Shown piece after piece: positions 36,246 through 48,300 of a DNA stretch of 64,000 nt; positions within the stretch are counted from its first letter, which is position 1; the number at the start of each line of letters is the position of its first letter. The position numbers were made by a program, and so were the translations under genes. This DNA comes from Spisula solida. Taxonomy: Eukaryota > Mollusca > Bivalvia > Venerida > Mactridae. The DNA is taken from NCBI GenBank assembly GCA_947247005.1, contig OX365956.1, positions 10,870,089-10,934,088 of the forward strand. The letters are read 5' to 3'. Below the pieces are notes generated by a model, which did not search any database, had not been told where the DNA came from, and saw nothing but the letters and a program-made list of their open reading frames with translations.

Positions 36246-36545
36246 GATTGCTGTACATAGGGTGGACAAGAGGTCCAGTATTGGGGTAACTGACTACTGA
36301 TGAGACTGATCAGAAGGTTGTGGGTTCGATCCCTCCTCCAGGCGGTCAAAAACATAAATATAATTACTGACATTCGTTCGTACATCGGCACGTAAAAGAA
36401 CCAGGCATGCTTCTGGAACTGGGGCATCTTCTGTATCATGCACTATCCCCCGAGAACTAAAGTGACTAACCTCTTCTGGGGCGCCCATATGGATTTCCGG
36501 TAGCGAGGATAAATGTTAGTTAAAGCAAATAAATAAAAAAAATAA
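36246..36545 (+). mobile_element. tRNA-headed SINE, family 1, plus orientation
   Basis: The head gggtggacaagaggtccagt is followed by B box gggttcgatc, body cggcacgtaaaagaaccagg and tail aaataaataaaaaaaataaa. It matches the 3418-3738 copy end to end, and its A-rich tail is better preserved. Confidence 0.85.
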
Positions 36546-37589
36546 ACCATCAGCAACTGGCAGTTAATTGCGTGACTGATAAAGGACGAAATTTATAGTT
36601 GCTATTAGAAAAGGGCAATCACTGGGACATTCGGCAACATTAAACATTCCAACAGCCATTTAACGTCATATCAGAATTAGGACCTCGAAGCATTGACTTC
36701 TACTATTTTGTAAATCTTACACCAGTGGACAATTCGTGTTATTATTATGATTTTTTATTTATTTTCAGTGTAATGTACCCAGGATAATGTGATGTTTACA
36801 AACTGAAGATGTTTGATCAACTGATGCAATTTCTTTCCAAATTAAGACTACATTTATGCTGCTGTCTCGTATATCCGTGCCTCTTAACAGTTTCATTGGC
36901 GCATGCGCACTCGCGCATATAAGTTCAAAAATGATCTTCACCAATCTTGGAAGAATTTTTTTTAAATTTAACAAATAAAAAAAAAAATTGTATTTGTGTT
37001 TAAATTAAATAAATTTGGAGTAGTACTCGTCATAATCTGTTTTCATTTTGAGTGTAATAAACTGTGGCGCTAATTAAAATGCGTAATAAAAATGGTATGC
37101 AAAACAATTAACACCAGTTGAAGAATCCCAATTGGAATAAGCAATACCCGTATTGTTCCTCGTCGTCAAGGTGACAACAATGACGAGTCGTCCAAAATGA
37201 CTGCCCCAATTGATACAGACCATTTGTGTGAATATTATTTGGGTTTATTTTAGTAAAAATACAACGTAGCGCATATATTAGAGCTGAAATAAACCAGGCA
37301 CGAATTTCAGGAGAAGGCACGAAATTATGAGACAGAGGTATGCCTAAGAAAACAGATACGGTCATTTTTTTACTTAAACCAAAGAATACCAGTATGCTTT
37401 ATTTGATCTATGCTAAAACATCACTGATAAGTCGTGAGCACTGGTTTAATCCACCTTTTGTGAATAATATTCCCGCCTTTTTCATTATCGTGGACGCACA
37501 AGTTTTAAATGTTTATACTTACATATATTATATAGACTATTCGGCTAGTGACGTTGATATTTGATTTCTGATTTAGATAAATGTGTATG

Positions 37590-39065
37590 ATCTTCTTCTT
37601 CTTCTTAAATGAACTACACTCCTTCAAAGCTCTGAAGATTATGTGTAGGCGCTAGTTTTAAAAACAATTTTGGATGTGAGTGTATGATACACAGAAATAA
37701 TGGTTTGTATTGTAATACATGTGCAAGTTAAAAGATTGATTTTATAATCAAACATTAAGATTAAAACTTTGTACAATGGTTGCCATTAGTATGTGAATGT
37801 GGAGACCAAGACAGGAACAGTGACAATGGTCTTAAAAACATCAACTGAGTCTGCTTGGTGTGCGGTTACGGGCAACATATTCCACTGGCTTATTGTTCTG
37901 GGATAGAATGAAAACTTATACTGATCTTGGGATGTACCGATATGCTTGTAGCCATACCCACTACTGTATCTAGTTCTGGGATCCGATGTGATTAATAAAT
38001 TATTTTCTGGGTGTATTGCGACAGTATGATGTATAATTTTGTAAAACATAATTAAGCGAGCTCGTGTTCTTCTAATTTCTAGGGATGGCCAATTTAGAGT
38101 GTTCATCATGTTTGAAACTGAGCTTGTGTTATGGTAGCGATTGGTGGTAAATCTAGCGGCCCTTCTCTGGACTTTCTCAATTTGATTTTTTTGGCATTTG
38201 GTATGTGGGTCCCAGACAGAAGAGGAGTATTCTAATTTAGGTCTCACAATGGCTTTATATGCGTGTTCTTTGACTTTTGGAGAGTTAATTTTTAAATTTC
38301 TACGTAAGAAGCCTAGGGATTGATTAGCTTTGTTGGAGATTGAGTTTATATGTTTGTCCCATTTTAGATTGCTTTGTAGTGTTACGCCTAGATATTTAGC
38401 AGAGTCAACTTTTTCGAGAATGTGGTTGTGTAGTTTATATTGAAAATTTATTGGAGATTTTTTTTGTGTAACGGTAAGGATATTGCATTTATCAGGATGA
38501 AAGTGCATGAGCCAGTCCTGTTCCCACCTGCCAGCAGCATCCAGGTCAGACTGGAGGAGTTTAGCATCGTTAGTGGTTTTTATTTCTTTGTAAATAATAC
38601 TATCATCGGCAAAAAGTCTGAGTGTGCTATGTTGGATGTAGTCTGCAAAGTCATTTATGTAGATTAAGAATAGGATTGGACCCATAACTGTGCCCTGGGG
38701 TACACCTGAAGTCACTGGGACTTTTTCTGACATGATACCGTCCAGGGCAACAGTCTGGGTCCTATCTCCTAAGAAGTCTGAAATCCAGTCAATAACATCG
38801 CTATTAATGCCATAATAGTTTAGTTTATAAAGAAGATGTTTATGTGGTACTTTGTCGAATGCTTTTGCAAAGTCCATTATGATTACGTCAGTTTGAATTT
38901 TTTTATTAAATGATTGACAGAGATTTTGTATGAATGAAATGAGCTGGGTTTCACAAGAACGTGAGGATCTAAACCCATGTTGTAAGTCATATAAGATATT
39001 ATGTTTTTCCAGAAATGACATCATGTTACTAGAAATGACGTGTTCCATTATTTTACAACAAATAA
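37590..39065 (-). mobile_element. 5'-truncated non-LTR retrotransposon (LINE)
   Basis: The 3' end (minus strand) is a short aagaagaagaag microsatellite at about 37590-37605, as in CR1/L2-type elements. The 5' end stops abruptly near 39060, inside the reverse transcriptase (CKIMEHVIS), the usual sign of incomplete target-primed reverse transcription. It lies between the divergent VWDE-like and BIVM genes. Confidence 0.85.
37786..39060 (-). CDS. Reverse transcriptase fragment of the LINE
   Basis: About 425 codons without a stop. The visible order is CKIMEHVIS, HGFRSSRSCETQLI (motif 2a region), IIMDFAKAFDKVPH (catalytic Asp), TSGVPQGTVMGPILFLIYIN, LRLFADDSII (the FADD box, with S where T is common), then the thumb (DSAKYLGVTLQ) and LEYSSSVWDPHT. 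It copies element RNA at the target site. The endonuclease and the upstream fingers region are absent, so the copy cannot move alone. The frame is intact, suggesting a fairly recent insertion. The clade (CR1/L2 or Jockey-like) is inferred from motif style. Confidence 0.92.
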   Translation of the reverse strand, partial: CCKIMEHVISSNMMSFLEKHNILYDLQHGFRSSRSCETQLISFIQNLCQSFNKKIQTDVIIMDFAKAFDKVPHKHLLYKLNYYGINSDVIDWISDFLGDRTQTVALDGIMSEKVPVTSGVPQGTVMGPILFLIYINDFADYIQHSTLRLFADDSIIYKEIKTTNDAKLLQSDLDAAGRWEQDWLMHFHPDKCNILTVTQKKSPINFQYKLHNHILEKVDSAKYLGVTLQSNLKWDKHINSISNKANQSLGFLRRNLKINSPKVKEHAYKAIVRPKLEYSSSVWDPHTKCQKNQIEKVQRRAARFTTNRYHNTSSVSNMMNTLNWPSLEIRRTRARLIMFYKIIHHTVAIHPENNLLITSDPRTRYSSGYGYKHIGTSQDQYKFSFYPRTISQWNMLPVTAHQADSVDVFKTIVTVPVLVSTFTY

Positions 39066-41004
39066 TGATCTTTGCCAGAAACAACAAACTAAATATATTT
39101 ATGTAGGTTTTCATATAGCAAATTGCGCAAGATAAACTGGACTGCGTTAATTTTCAACATTTACCACCATCCAATAAATTACGGGTCCGCTTCCACGATA
39201 TTCGAACTAAATCGGTCCGAAGAACTAAAGCGCGCGAATGGCTGTCAAAACAAGTCGTTACTGTGTTGTCAGGTACGCCGAGGACAGTTTTCCTCAATTT
39301 GCAATATTTTTTCTGTCTGAATGTAGGTTTCATTGTATTGTTTTAAAGATGTATCTTAGAGTACGACATTGTCTTACAAAAATAACTCGTTGATTGACTG
39401 AACGAATCTGATTGCTCTTGTGTCACATAATTTCGCGACATGTTGCTTGTTTACCACGACTGTTATGAGTTTGTCTCAAGTACACGTCCTGGTTATCAGT
39501 AGCTAATCTGAACGACAGTATCCAATATGGTCAATCTATCTTCTACAGAAGATACTAAAGTGATTTCACCTGAAGGTTGAGGTTCAGGGGGGGGGGGGGT
39601 TGTAGCGGGCTGTCAGTGAGATTTTACTTCACAGATTGACAGAAATACAGTTCGTTTATCGAAAGTATGTGAACGATCTAGCCGTTTTTTTGTTTATTTC
39701 GTAGGAATCGGCCAGGGTACCCGTTTATTATTCAAATGTGCGAGGACGTCGGAATCTACATAGACCATTTGGGAGGTGTTTTGGGGGAACTTTTTCGTAT
39801 TTATTTTGCTATTTGATCGATTTCCATGAAATAAAAAGTGTTTTCTGTTAGATTAATGCTTCCGTGAAGCGACCACAAAGAGATAATTGTGACCTGGTCG
39901 TTTCTTGCAGCAGTGTTATGTTAGTTCAGCATGATGTTTTGCTCTTCATTGTGTACCTTTTCTCTCTTATACATACTAATAGGCCTATATATAGCCAAAT
40001 TTTATTTTGTGTCTTGCACCTGTGGAACAAATTCAAAAGAATTAGAAAAAAAATTATCATGTATCAATACCATGCTTCTGTTAATCTAGCGATGTGTTCT
40101 CTACGGGATGTAGTCCATTGCCCACTATATTTATTACTGACTGGGAATCTTATGCAGCTGCAGACACCTGCTGTTTAGATTTGTGGTCTCGCGTTCAAAG
40201 TGAAATTTCGGAATAGTTCTGCTTTCTTTGGTAAATAAACTATTGTAATGCGATGAAGACTGATGTTATCCGCATGGAATAATGGAATTAGTCTGGTTCA
40301 CGACATTCTTACAAAATGCTTCTTTTTTTGGATATTTTTTTGAAATCGTAAACCATCGAGAACATGTCACGTGCCCCTCCATAGTCATTTTACTTTTGGC
40401 AATCCAATATAACCTGCGGCTCAAGGCCGCAGGTTAACGAGGGAAATTTTGAAAAGTATGCTTAATTTTTTGAAAGACAATGTTAGGCTATTAGAAACAT
40501 AGACAGATTTATAGGAAGATGCATTTCTATTTTTCGATAAAACTCAGGGCCAAATTAAGCCACAAATGAACCTTGTCCTTTTAAGAGGGGTCACCAAATC
40601 ACACTATTCTATGGCATTTCAGTAGCATATTTTTCGGACAGAGAGTTGTCACTTTCTTGCTTCTGAATTCAATTCAACATCAAAAATAAACATTATTATC
40701 AACCAAGGGGAATAAATCCTACACTGTTTGAATACTAAAGATTCTTACTATTAACTCCCTTGAACTGTAAAAACATCCAAATTCTCTCTGCCAAATTTTT
40801 ATCCCATTAGTTTTATAAAGAAGTGTTTTAAACTCGAGAGTTTTCAGAAACGACGCCAGCATTCCGATAGTGTCTATACTACGGATTTCGCAAAGCTGTA
40901 ATGCTATCCAACATTTTCAATTTTTTTAAAACAGTCATTTTCGCTAGATAGTTTTTTTTTGGCATCGGTGCAATTTGCGTTGCTGTTAATACTTATGTGA
41001 GCAT
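39066..41004. other. Upstream region of BIVM; possible non-coding first exon
   Basis: BIVM exon 1 is preceded by an acceptor (attttccag, 42197), so a non-coding first exon is expected upstream. A CpG-containing stretch at 39170-39270 ending gttgtcag/gtacgc is a candidate. A G run lies at 39588-39600. No other feature is supported. Confidence 0.3.
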
Positions 41005-41008
41005 TTAA

Positions 41009-41901
41009 GGATGCTGGAGGGGTTCAATGCGCATGCGTCATTTGTCATAGTACGTTATGTGCCTTATAAATGTAAAATGTGTCAAAATAATCTAAAATAA
41101 ATCAAGTTGAACAGTTTTGGTAAGTATTATGCAATAAAATTAGAAAATTCTAATCGAAATGACGGTTTCGATTCCGAGAAAAATATTACATTACAAAATA
41201 GGTGGGTGGGGTAAAAAAATAAAAATATTGCTATTTATGCCCAATGACTTTTTTGGGAGTCAGGTTTGTTTGGTAATGTTTGTTTATTGTGTGTTGATGT
41301 GTTTTCGCGATATTTACATGTTTAATAAATTTATTTTAAGAGTTTTCATTGATTTCTCAGCATTTTAGCCACATTTAACCAAAATAAAAACAAAAATTGC
41401 GAAAAAGGTACCTCCGAGACATATATTTTTTATTGCATAATTTTGAAGATCTATGTCACTAGACTTATTTAACAAAATATAAAAAAAAGTTTAAGGTGGG
41501 ACAAAAAGTTATTAGGGTTTTACCTTGGTGCTATTTTGCTGCATTAAATATGAAGTGGGTGGGGTAAAAGAGCAATATATATTAGACCAAAATTAAATAT
41601 ACCCTTTTTGTTATCTTGATCATGTATAACAATGTGTACCCAAACTATATTGCAAAATATTTTATTATTTATATCACAGACATCAAATGAAAATGTCAAA
41701 TTTGAACACCACCACCAATTTACCAATTTCCATGGAATTATAAAAATAATTCATACACACTTCAATCAGGGGTGATTACCCGAAAAACGAGTTCCGTGAC
41801 CTATTGTTTTTTCATCATATTTTGTGTCAGGATAGATTTCTTTACTTCCTGGCAAAATTTGAGCAAATTCTGAAGGTGGGGTCCTAAGCGCTCCAACATC
41901 C
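41009..41901. mobile_element. TTAA-flanked non-autonomous DNA transposon
   Basis: TTAA at 41005-41008 is followed by ggatgctggaggg. The right end reads gcgctccaacatcc before TTAA at 41902-41905. The termini are imperfect inverted repeats of about 11-14 bp and the duplicated TTAA is the piggyBac-type target. The interior is AT-rich, has several gtggggta motifs and encodes nothing recognisable. Confidence 0.7.
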
Positions 41902-42197
41902 TTAATTTAGAATTGAAATGGCATAGCTATATAAGTTTAGTTACAAATTTTATCCCAGTCAATGTCCCTCTTCTGCTCCTTCTTTGTGCTTAACCTACCT
42001 TATTAATTTCATTTAGCCATGGTTAGTGTGCTGGATTTGTACAGTTCCCAGCCATCTGGATTTGATGCCCTATCACAATAGGTCATATATCAATTCGATG
42101 AAAGTATGACAACAATGTCCCATCCCTGCATAATAAAGTCATAAATAAAATCACTGTGTTAGTTTTTGTACAATATTTCATTATTAATATTTTCCAG

Positions 42198-42320
42198 ATT
42201 CATTGAGAAACATCTAGCAGTGAGTAAGCTCATCAGTTTACCAATGAAAATGTTGAAATACGAAAGTGACCTCTTCCCTTGATTGTCTAATATTTGTACA
42301 ACCATACAATATCTGTTGAG
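42198..42320 (+). other. BIVM 5' UTR segment
   Basis: Follows acceptor attttccag (42188-42197) and precedes the ATG at 42321. Several in-frame stops upstream of the ATG support the chosen start. Confidence 0.5.
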
Positions 42321-45300
42321 ATGGGGAATGTACTTGGAAGAGTTGTTCGCCCTTTGATGTATTTAACACCAGTAGCTGATGAAAACATTTGTGCGAAAGA
42401 CAATTCTGACAGGTTTGATCAAACAAGGGGAGGTAATGATGGACAAAACAGTGCAAAGGGAAACAACTCTATCAACCAGTGTTATTTAGAGAGAGATGAT
42501 GTTGGTACTTGTGTAGATGATGTCATTATTTCCTACCATGACATGAGGTGTATAGTTGATATACTTGATGCAGTATGTACTGAAAATTTCAGTCTGGCAT
42601 TGAAACAAGTGAAAAACTTGGAGAAATTAAATGGTAGGTAACTTTTGTAACCCAACACATTAACATAGTCTATGTTTGGAGTTGGTTACTACCGTCTGAG
42701 GCAACTCATGGAAATCTCTGCAACTCAACTTTGTTTGGCCTCTTGGGAAGCATTTCTTTTTTACACTGATTGTACGTAAATTAATTTTAAAAATGCCTAC
42801 CTATACCCACCTAAAATCTTCTGGGTCGATATCTCGGGTAATCCAAACAAAGAGTTTTTAATGAGAGTTTTAGCACACATCATTCTGGTGTTGCATTGTA
42901 ATGGCATTGTAATGGACATTTCACTAGTTGTTTTTCCAACTACAGTCTAACTTGTACTAGCGACCACGCGTATTAAGCGACCTTTGTCTTAAGCGACCGG
43001 TTTAAACTCCTCCCGATCGTTTTTGTTCTATTTTCCTATTGTATTAAGTGACTTTTGTCTAACGCGACCAACGACCACTATTTAAGCACTAAAATTGACT
43101 GGTCAAATTCATTAAGCGACCGACAAAAAGTAAATCACTTGTTGTCTGCAGTGACAGGTTGTTAATTACACTATACTTCGTCATTAAGCTTTGTTTGTTC
43201 ACACTTCAGAGTTTGTCTTTTGTTAACCGGACCCCAATTAACAGCATTGATAATCACAATTGTGTCCGTAGCGCATGTCATACAGATGATTTTTAATCCG
43301 ATTACACACATAAAAACGGATTAATTGTTGCCCCTTTTGCTGCAATCAGCTTGTTGTCACTTTCCATTTGGAATGGGGTAAAAACCCGGTCTATTCAGTT
43401 GTGTTCGTCGACTGGGCAAACAAAACTCACTTACGTTAATTGCATTGTGTAATATACATGATATATGAGTAAGTTTATTAAAATGATAAATGCTTATGAA
43501 GACAATGCATACAAGTATAGAATCATCATAAAACATATTTGCACACTAATGTTTATCAATTGAAGTTGATTACCGGTAGTATTCGGACAACCTAAAGTCG
43601 GAAATTCTTTACATACACTCGATGTTTCTTGCATTTGTGTTAAACGACCATTCCGTTAAGCGACTGTTTTCAGACCTTCCCCAGGGTGGTCGCTTAATAC
43701 AAGTTAGACTGTATTGGAACTTGGTGGGGCATTGTCAGGATAGTTGAACCAGTATTTTCTTGTTTAGCTTATGATTAGGCACTTTAAAGACAATGCTGAG
43801 CAAATGTGAAACCATTTCGACTAGTTCATGTTTATTTTTTTCTCAGAAAAATACCAGGGGTTCAATGAGGGGCTTAATTTCAAGGACCATTGACAGACTA
43901 ATATGAACTAAGGCACAGCCTATTTTAGGGAATTATATCTTAAATACATGTATTAAATTGTTCATTTTCATAATTTTGATAAATTCTCATAGCTACATGT
44001 CAGTATTTAAACACAGCAGTAGACACAAGTTTGTCAGATGTCCTTTATTATTATTAACATGATCATCCAGTACAGAATGATTGCTGATCATATGATTCAT
44101 AAATGTAGTCAGTCAGTAGAACATTTGTGACATTTTTGGGTACGAAGTAACGAAGGACGATACAAACCTGCTTTCGTTTTTGTGTTTTGTGTTTTCTCTA
44201 TGTTTTCCAAGCGTTCCAAGATGGCAGTCGATCAAAGTGCTACACCAAGCAACAGAGTATTTATCTCCCTTATTAATGTGTTCACGATAGGTTTTGGAAT
44301 ATTTTTAAACATCATTAAGATATAAAAGAAAATTTATGAGCTACAGAATAAAGCATTTTAGGTAACTTTTGTTATTCTATTGGCAGCCATTTTTCAGTAT
44401 CATTCTGTGACTGTGAGACTGTAACACAAATTTTCAGATCCATTAGTGATTTCAAACTCTGACCAAACCATGTGACACGTTGACCTAATGCGAAATTTAT
44501 TCGCTATAATCATGATAAATTTGTACTGAAATTAACAATTTTAAAATCAAAATACCTGAGTGTTAAATATTGAAAGAAAATTTAAACCATCAGTAAAATC
44601 CTGATATCAGATCAAAATGTGATTTTTAGGGGTCATTTCAGGGTCAATTAGAACCACTGTTAGGGGTCATTTCAAGGGTCAATTAGAACCGCTGTTAGGG
44701 GTAATTTCAAGGGTCAATTAGAACCGCTGTTAGGGGTCATTTCAAGGGTCAATTAGAACCACTGTTAGGGGTCATTTCAAGGGTCAATTAGAACCGCTGT
44801 TAGGGGTCATTTCAAGGGTCAATTAGAACCGCTGAGTACCCCATAATGTTTTATAACATTAAGAGTTATAATATGTTGTTAACACATGTGACAGTGTCAT
44901 ACAACTACAGTAGATCTATATACACTGTGATAAAAAGAAAAAAACTTAGAGACAAATTAATTACAAAGTATTAATAATCAATAGAGCCCTTTCCAGGATG
45001 CTGGTTATAAGTAGATGTTGTACAGTATTAGATACAGTACACTGATATACTGTAATATTACAACAGCTGTTGCCAGTCTGGCACCTCTATTGATGTATAC
45101 TGTTAGTGAAAACTTTGCTACACTGGTATGGGCATCCTTGATGTTGGTTTTAGCTGACAAGTTCAGTGTGAAGGATTTGAATCTCAAATTTGGCTCAAAT
45201 CAGAGTCTGAGTTTAAGATTTAGTTTAAATTGAAGCCCTTGAAAATCTGCTGTAATAAGTTGATCTGCACAATGTTTGAGTATTTGGTATGTCAGGGTTC

Positions 45301-48300
45301 TCATTTCACCATTTTTTGGGCCAAATTCGGCCCCATTCCCCTCCTGCACTTGTACAAAACCATATCAGTCTTAAATTGGTTTGTAAAAGCAGTATATGGA
45401 CTTTGAGCACAAGTTTAAGGCTTCTGTCAGAGCTTTGATTAAACAGTATACCAGAATATAATTTATAATATTTGTCCATTATGCAGGTATCTGGCACTAT
45501 GATATGGGGCAATAGATATAGTAAGCTCCTAATTCATTTATGCAACATCGTAATCCTCAGCCAGCTTTTTAAAGGGAGTTTTTCATCTCCCTTAGGGAGA
45601 CTGGGAAAAGCCTTGAAAATATGGGACAAAAGTATCCATTAAGGCATGTGTGTAGTTGCTCCAGAGACTATATAATTACACTTAACAGCACTTCTAACGC
45701 TACCTTTTTTATATTTCAGTTTTCTTTAAAACTCCTCCATGAATTGTCTTGAAATTCGGCATACTTAAACGACAATATTTGACACTGGTTCTGACCAAAC
45801 TTCATCTAAATAGAATTATAGACAACGACAAGACACGTCTACAACTGAATAGCTCCTAATATTGAAAGTCGCATTTATTCACGCAATATGTTGGTCACCC
45901 GGTTGTTACTTATGCTTGTAGATGATGTATCGATTTTCCATATTTGATTTACTCATGTTTTTGATAGGTATTGACACTATTCACCAACCTACTAGTAAAT
46001 AGAATGATGTTGTTTTTTTGCTGCGAAATCAAATGTAAACCGATACCATAACGAGTCTGTTGAGAGAATACAATTCCTGCAAGTAACGGGAGTCGAACTA
46101 CACGTTAAATTGGAACTAATGGTGACCAAAAACGATATTAAACTGATTAAATTCAATTCAATATCATACTTTAACATATTCAATCATATTTTAACATATT
46201 CATGGTATAGAAATGATGTATATTTTACCTTTCAAGTATAAAACATGTAGCTCCCGTTCAGGTTTAACGTCTATATTGAATGGATAAGTTTTTATTCCGA
46301 AAAGGCGTTTATTTTGAGGCGGTCTTAGCTTACCAATGCTACTAAGTTGTTACGTAGATGACGTTCATGAATATTTTTATTGAGTGCACACGTTAAATAA
46401 CATTTGAAACTGTAAGGAAATAAAAAACTGAAAATATTCAATTTATTCTTAATACATACGCTGTCTAATTTTGTGAGTTTTGAAATTTGGGTGACGTAAA
46501 TTACGATTTTACCACGAGTTTTCATATTAATCAATTTCTAAATTGACAAGTGCAGTAACAGGCAAATGTATTCAACTAAGTTTGGTGAACATTTGATGAA
46601 GATACCTCAAACAGATTTGAAGATATAGGGAAAATTTAAAAGGTAGCGTTAGAAGTGCCGTTAGGTGTTACAGTAGATCTCGTTAGGTGTTACAGTAGAT
46701 CTCGTTAGGTGTTACAGTAGATCTCGTTAGGTGTTACAGTAGATCTCTGGTTTCTCTTATTATCACTATTACTCTAACTTATTATTCATAACTTAGCACT
46801 GATCCCTAACTTTTGTTACCATGTATGGAATGTTGAACTTGATCAATATCCAGGCTCGGTTTTCTTCTAAGTCTTAAATCTGTTGTACTTGTTAGTAATA
46901 ACTTTCCTTGGGCTGTTTGCACTGCATGTAACAGTGATTCTGAATCATGGAAAAGGATTAACCGATACATAGGATTCTAAATGAAATCTAACAACATTGT
47001 GGAATATTTCTGGACCCTTACTTTTGTTGTGTACATTTCAAACATGTTTAAATATGTGTGGCCAAGTAAGTAGGACAAACATAATACTGTTAATCACTTC
47101 TTCCATATGAGTTTCGTTCTTGTAGCATTAAAAAGACGAATGTCAAAAAATAATAATTTAACTACTAGCTTTAAATCCATTTGTTCTTGTAGCATAAATC
47201 ACAATGAGAAATATTCATCTGAAATAAAAGCTAAGATCTTTTTAACAAACTTTGACAATTTGAAAGCTTAGTTTATCACATAACCTGCGGTCAAGGAGTG
47301 CCGTAAAGCCGTGCCGTAAATATCGTTCGGCACTCCCAGACTGTGCAATAAATATTTAAATTAGCGTGACTTTAGCCAATCCATGCATTGATCTGTCAAT
47401 GACGTCAGGATAAAATCAACGTCGCCATGAAGTCGCGCTCATTGTACCGCTGAATTTTGGCTGAAACCTATGCAGCGTACATCATCCTTTTGAACAATAA
47501 TGTGCATTTTTAAAGGTTATGTGATAAATAGAATCTTACATTCATGCTTATTACATACAAGTTTTATTAACCTCGTCGACAAAAACAATATGACACTCAG
47601 CAAAGCCTCGTGTCATATCATTTTGTCCACGCGTTTAATAAAACTCCTATGTCATGAGCACTCATGCAAGATCCTCTATATAATTGCCTTGCTTACTGGT
47701 ATATATAGTGCTCAGTTTATAAGGATATCTCTCAGTATAGTTAGTCAAGGATCAGGTTATGTGACTGGGTAACCTCTGTATTTTGTAATGTGACTGGTTA
47801 GCCTCCATATGTTTGAAATAAGGGCAAATTGTTGTGACTTTTTCTTACATTTAACTATTTATAATAATACTGTAAAATATATAACAGTTGAAGTTTTAAT
47901 GAAATATATACTAGTGGTATGTGTAATGCTGATGTAATGCACAAATTGATGTATAATGATCCAGTTTGTTTGTATTTAAGGTTACTGGAGGGGTACCGGA
48001 GCTTATGAGAAGCTACCAATAGAAGATGTGGAGCCAGAAGGTCACCAGGAATCTACTCAGAATGAAACTGAAACTGAAAAGCTTAATACTGAGGAAGACA
48101 AGCTTGAAAAAGATGCTGATACAGAAAAACTTCCCAACAATATCGATAATGAAACTATCGCACCTGTTGATATGACAAAACTTTCAAGTGAAAAGTCCAA
48201 TGATTTATTTAATAGTGATGAAACAGTTATTGAAAGGGTTGAAGTATTTGATCACACGGAAACAGACCATGTGAAGAAGAAAGTGACATGGGAGTCTAAG

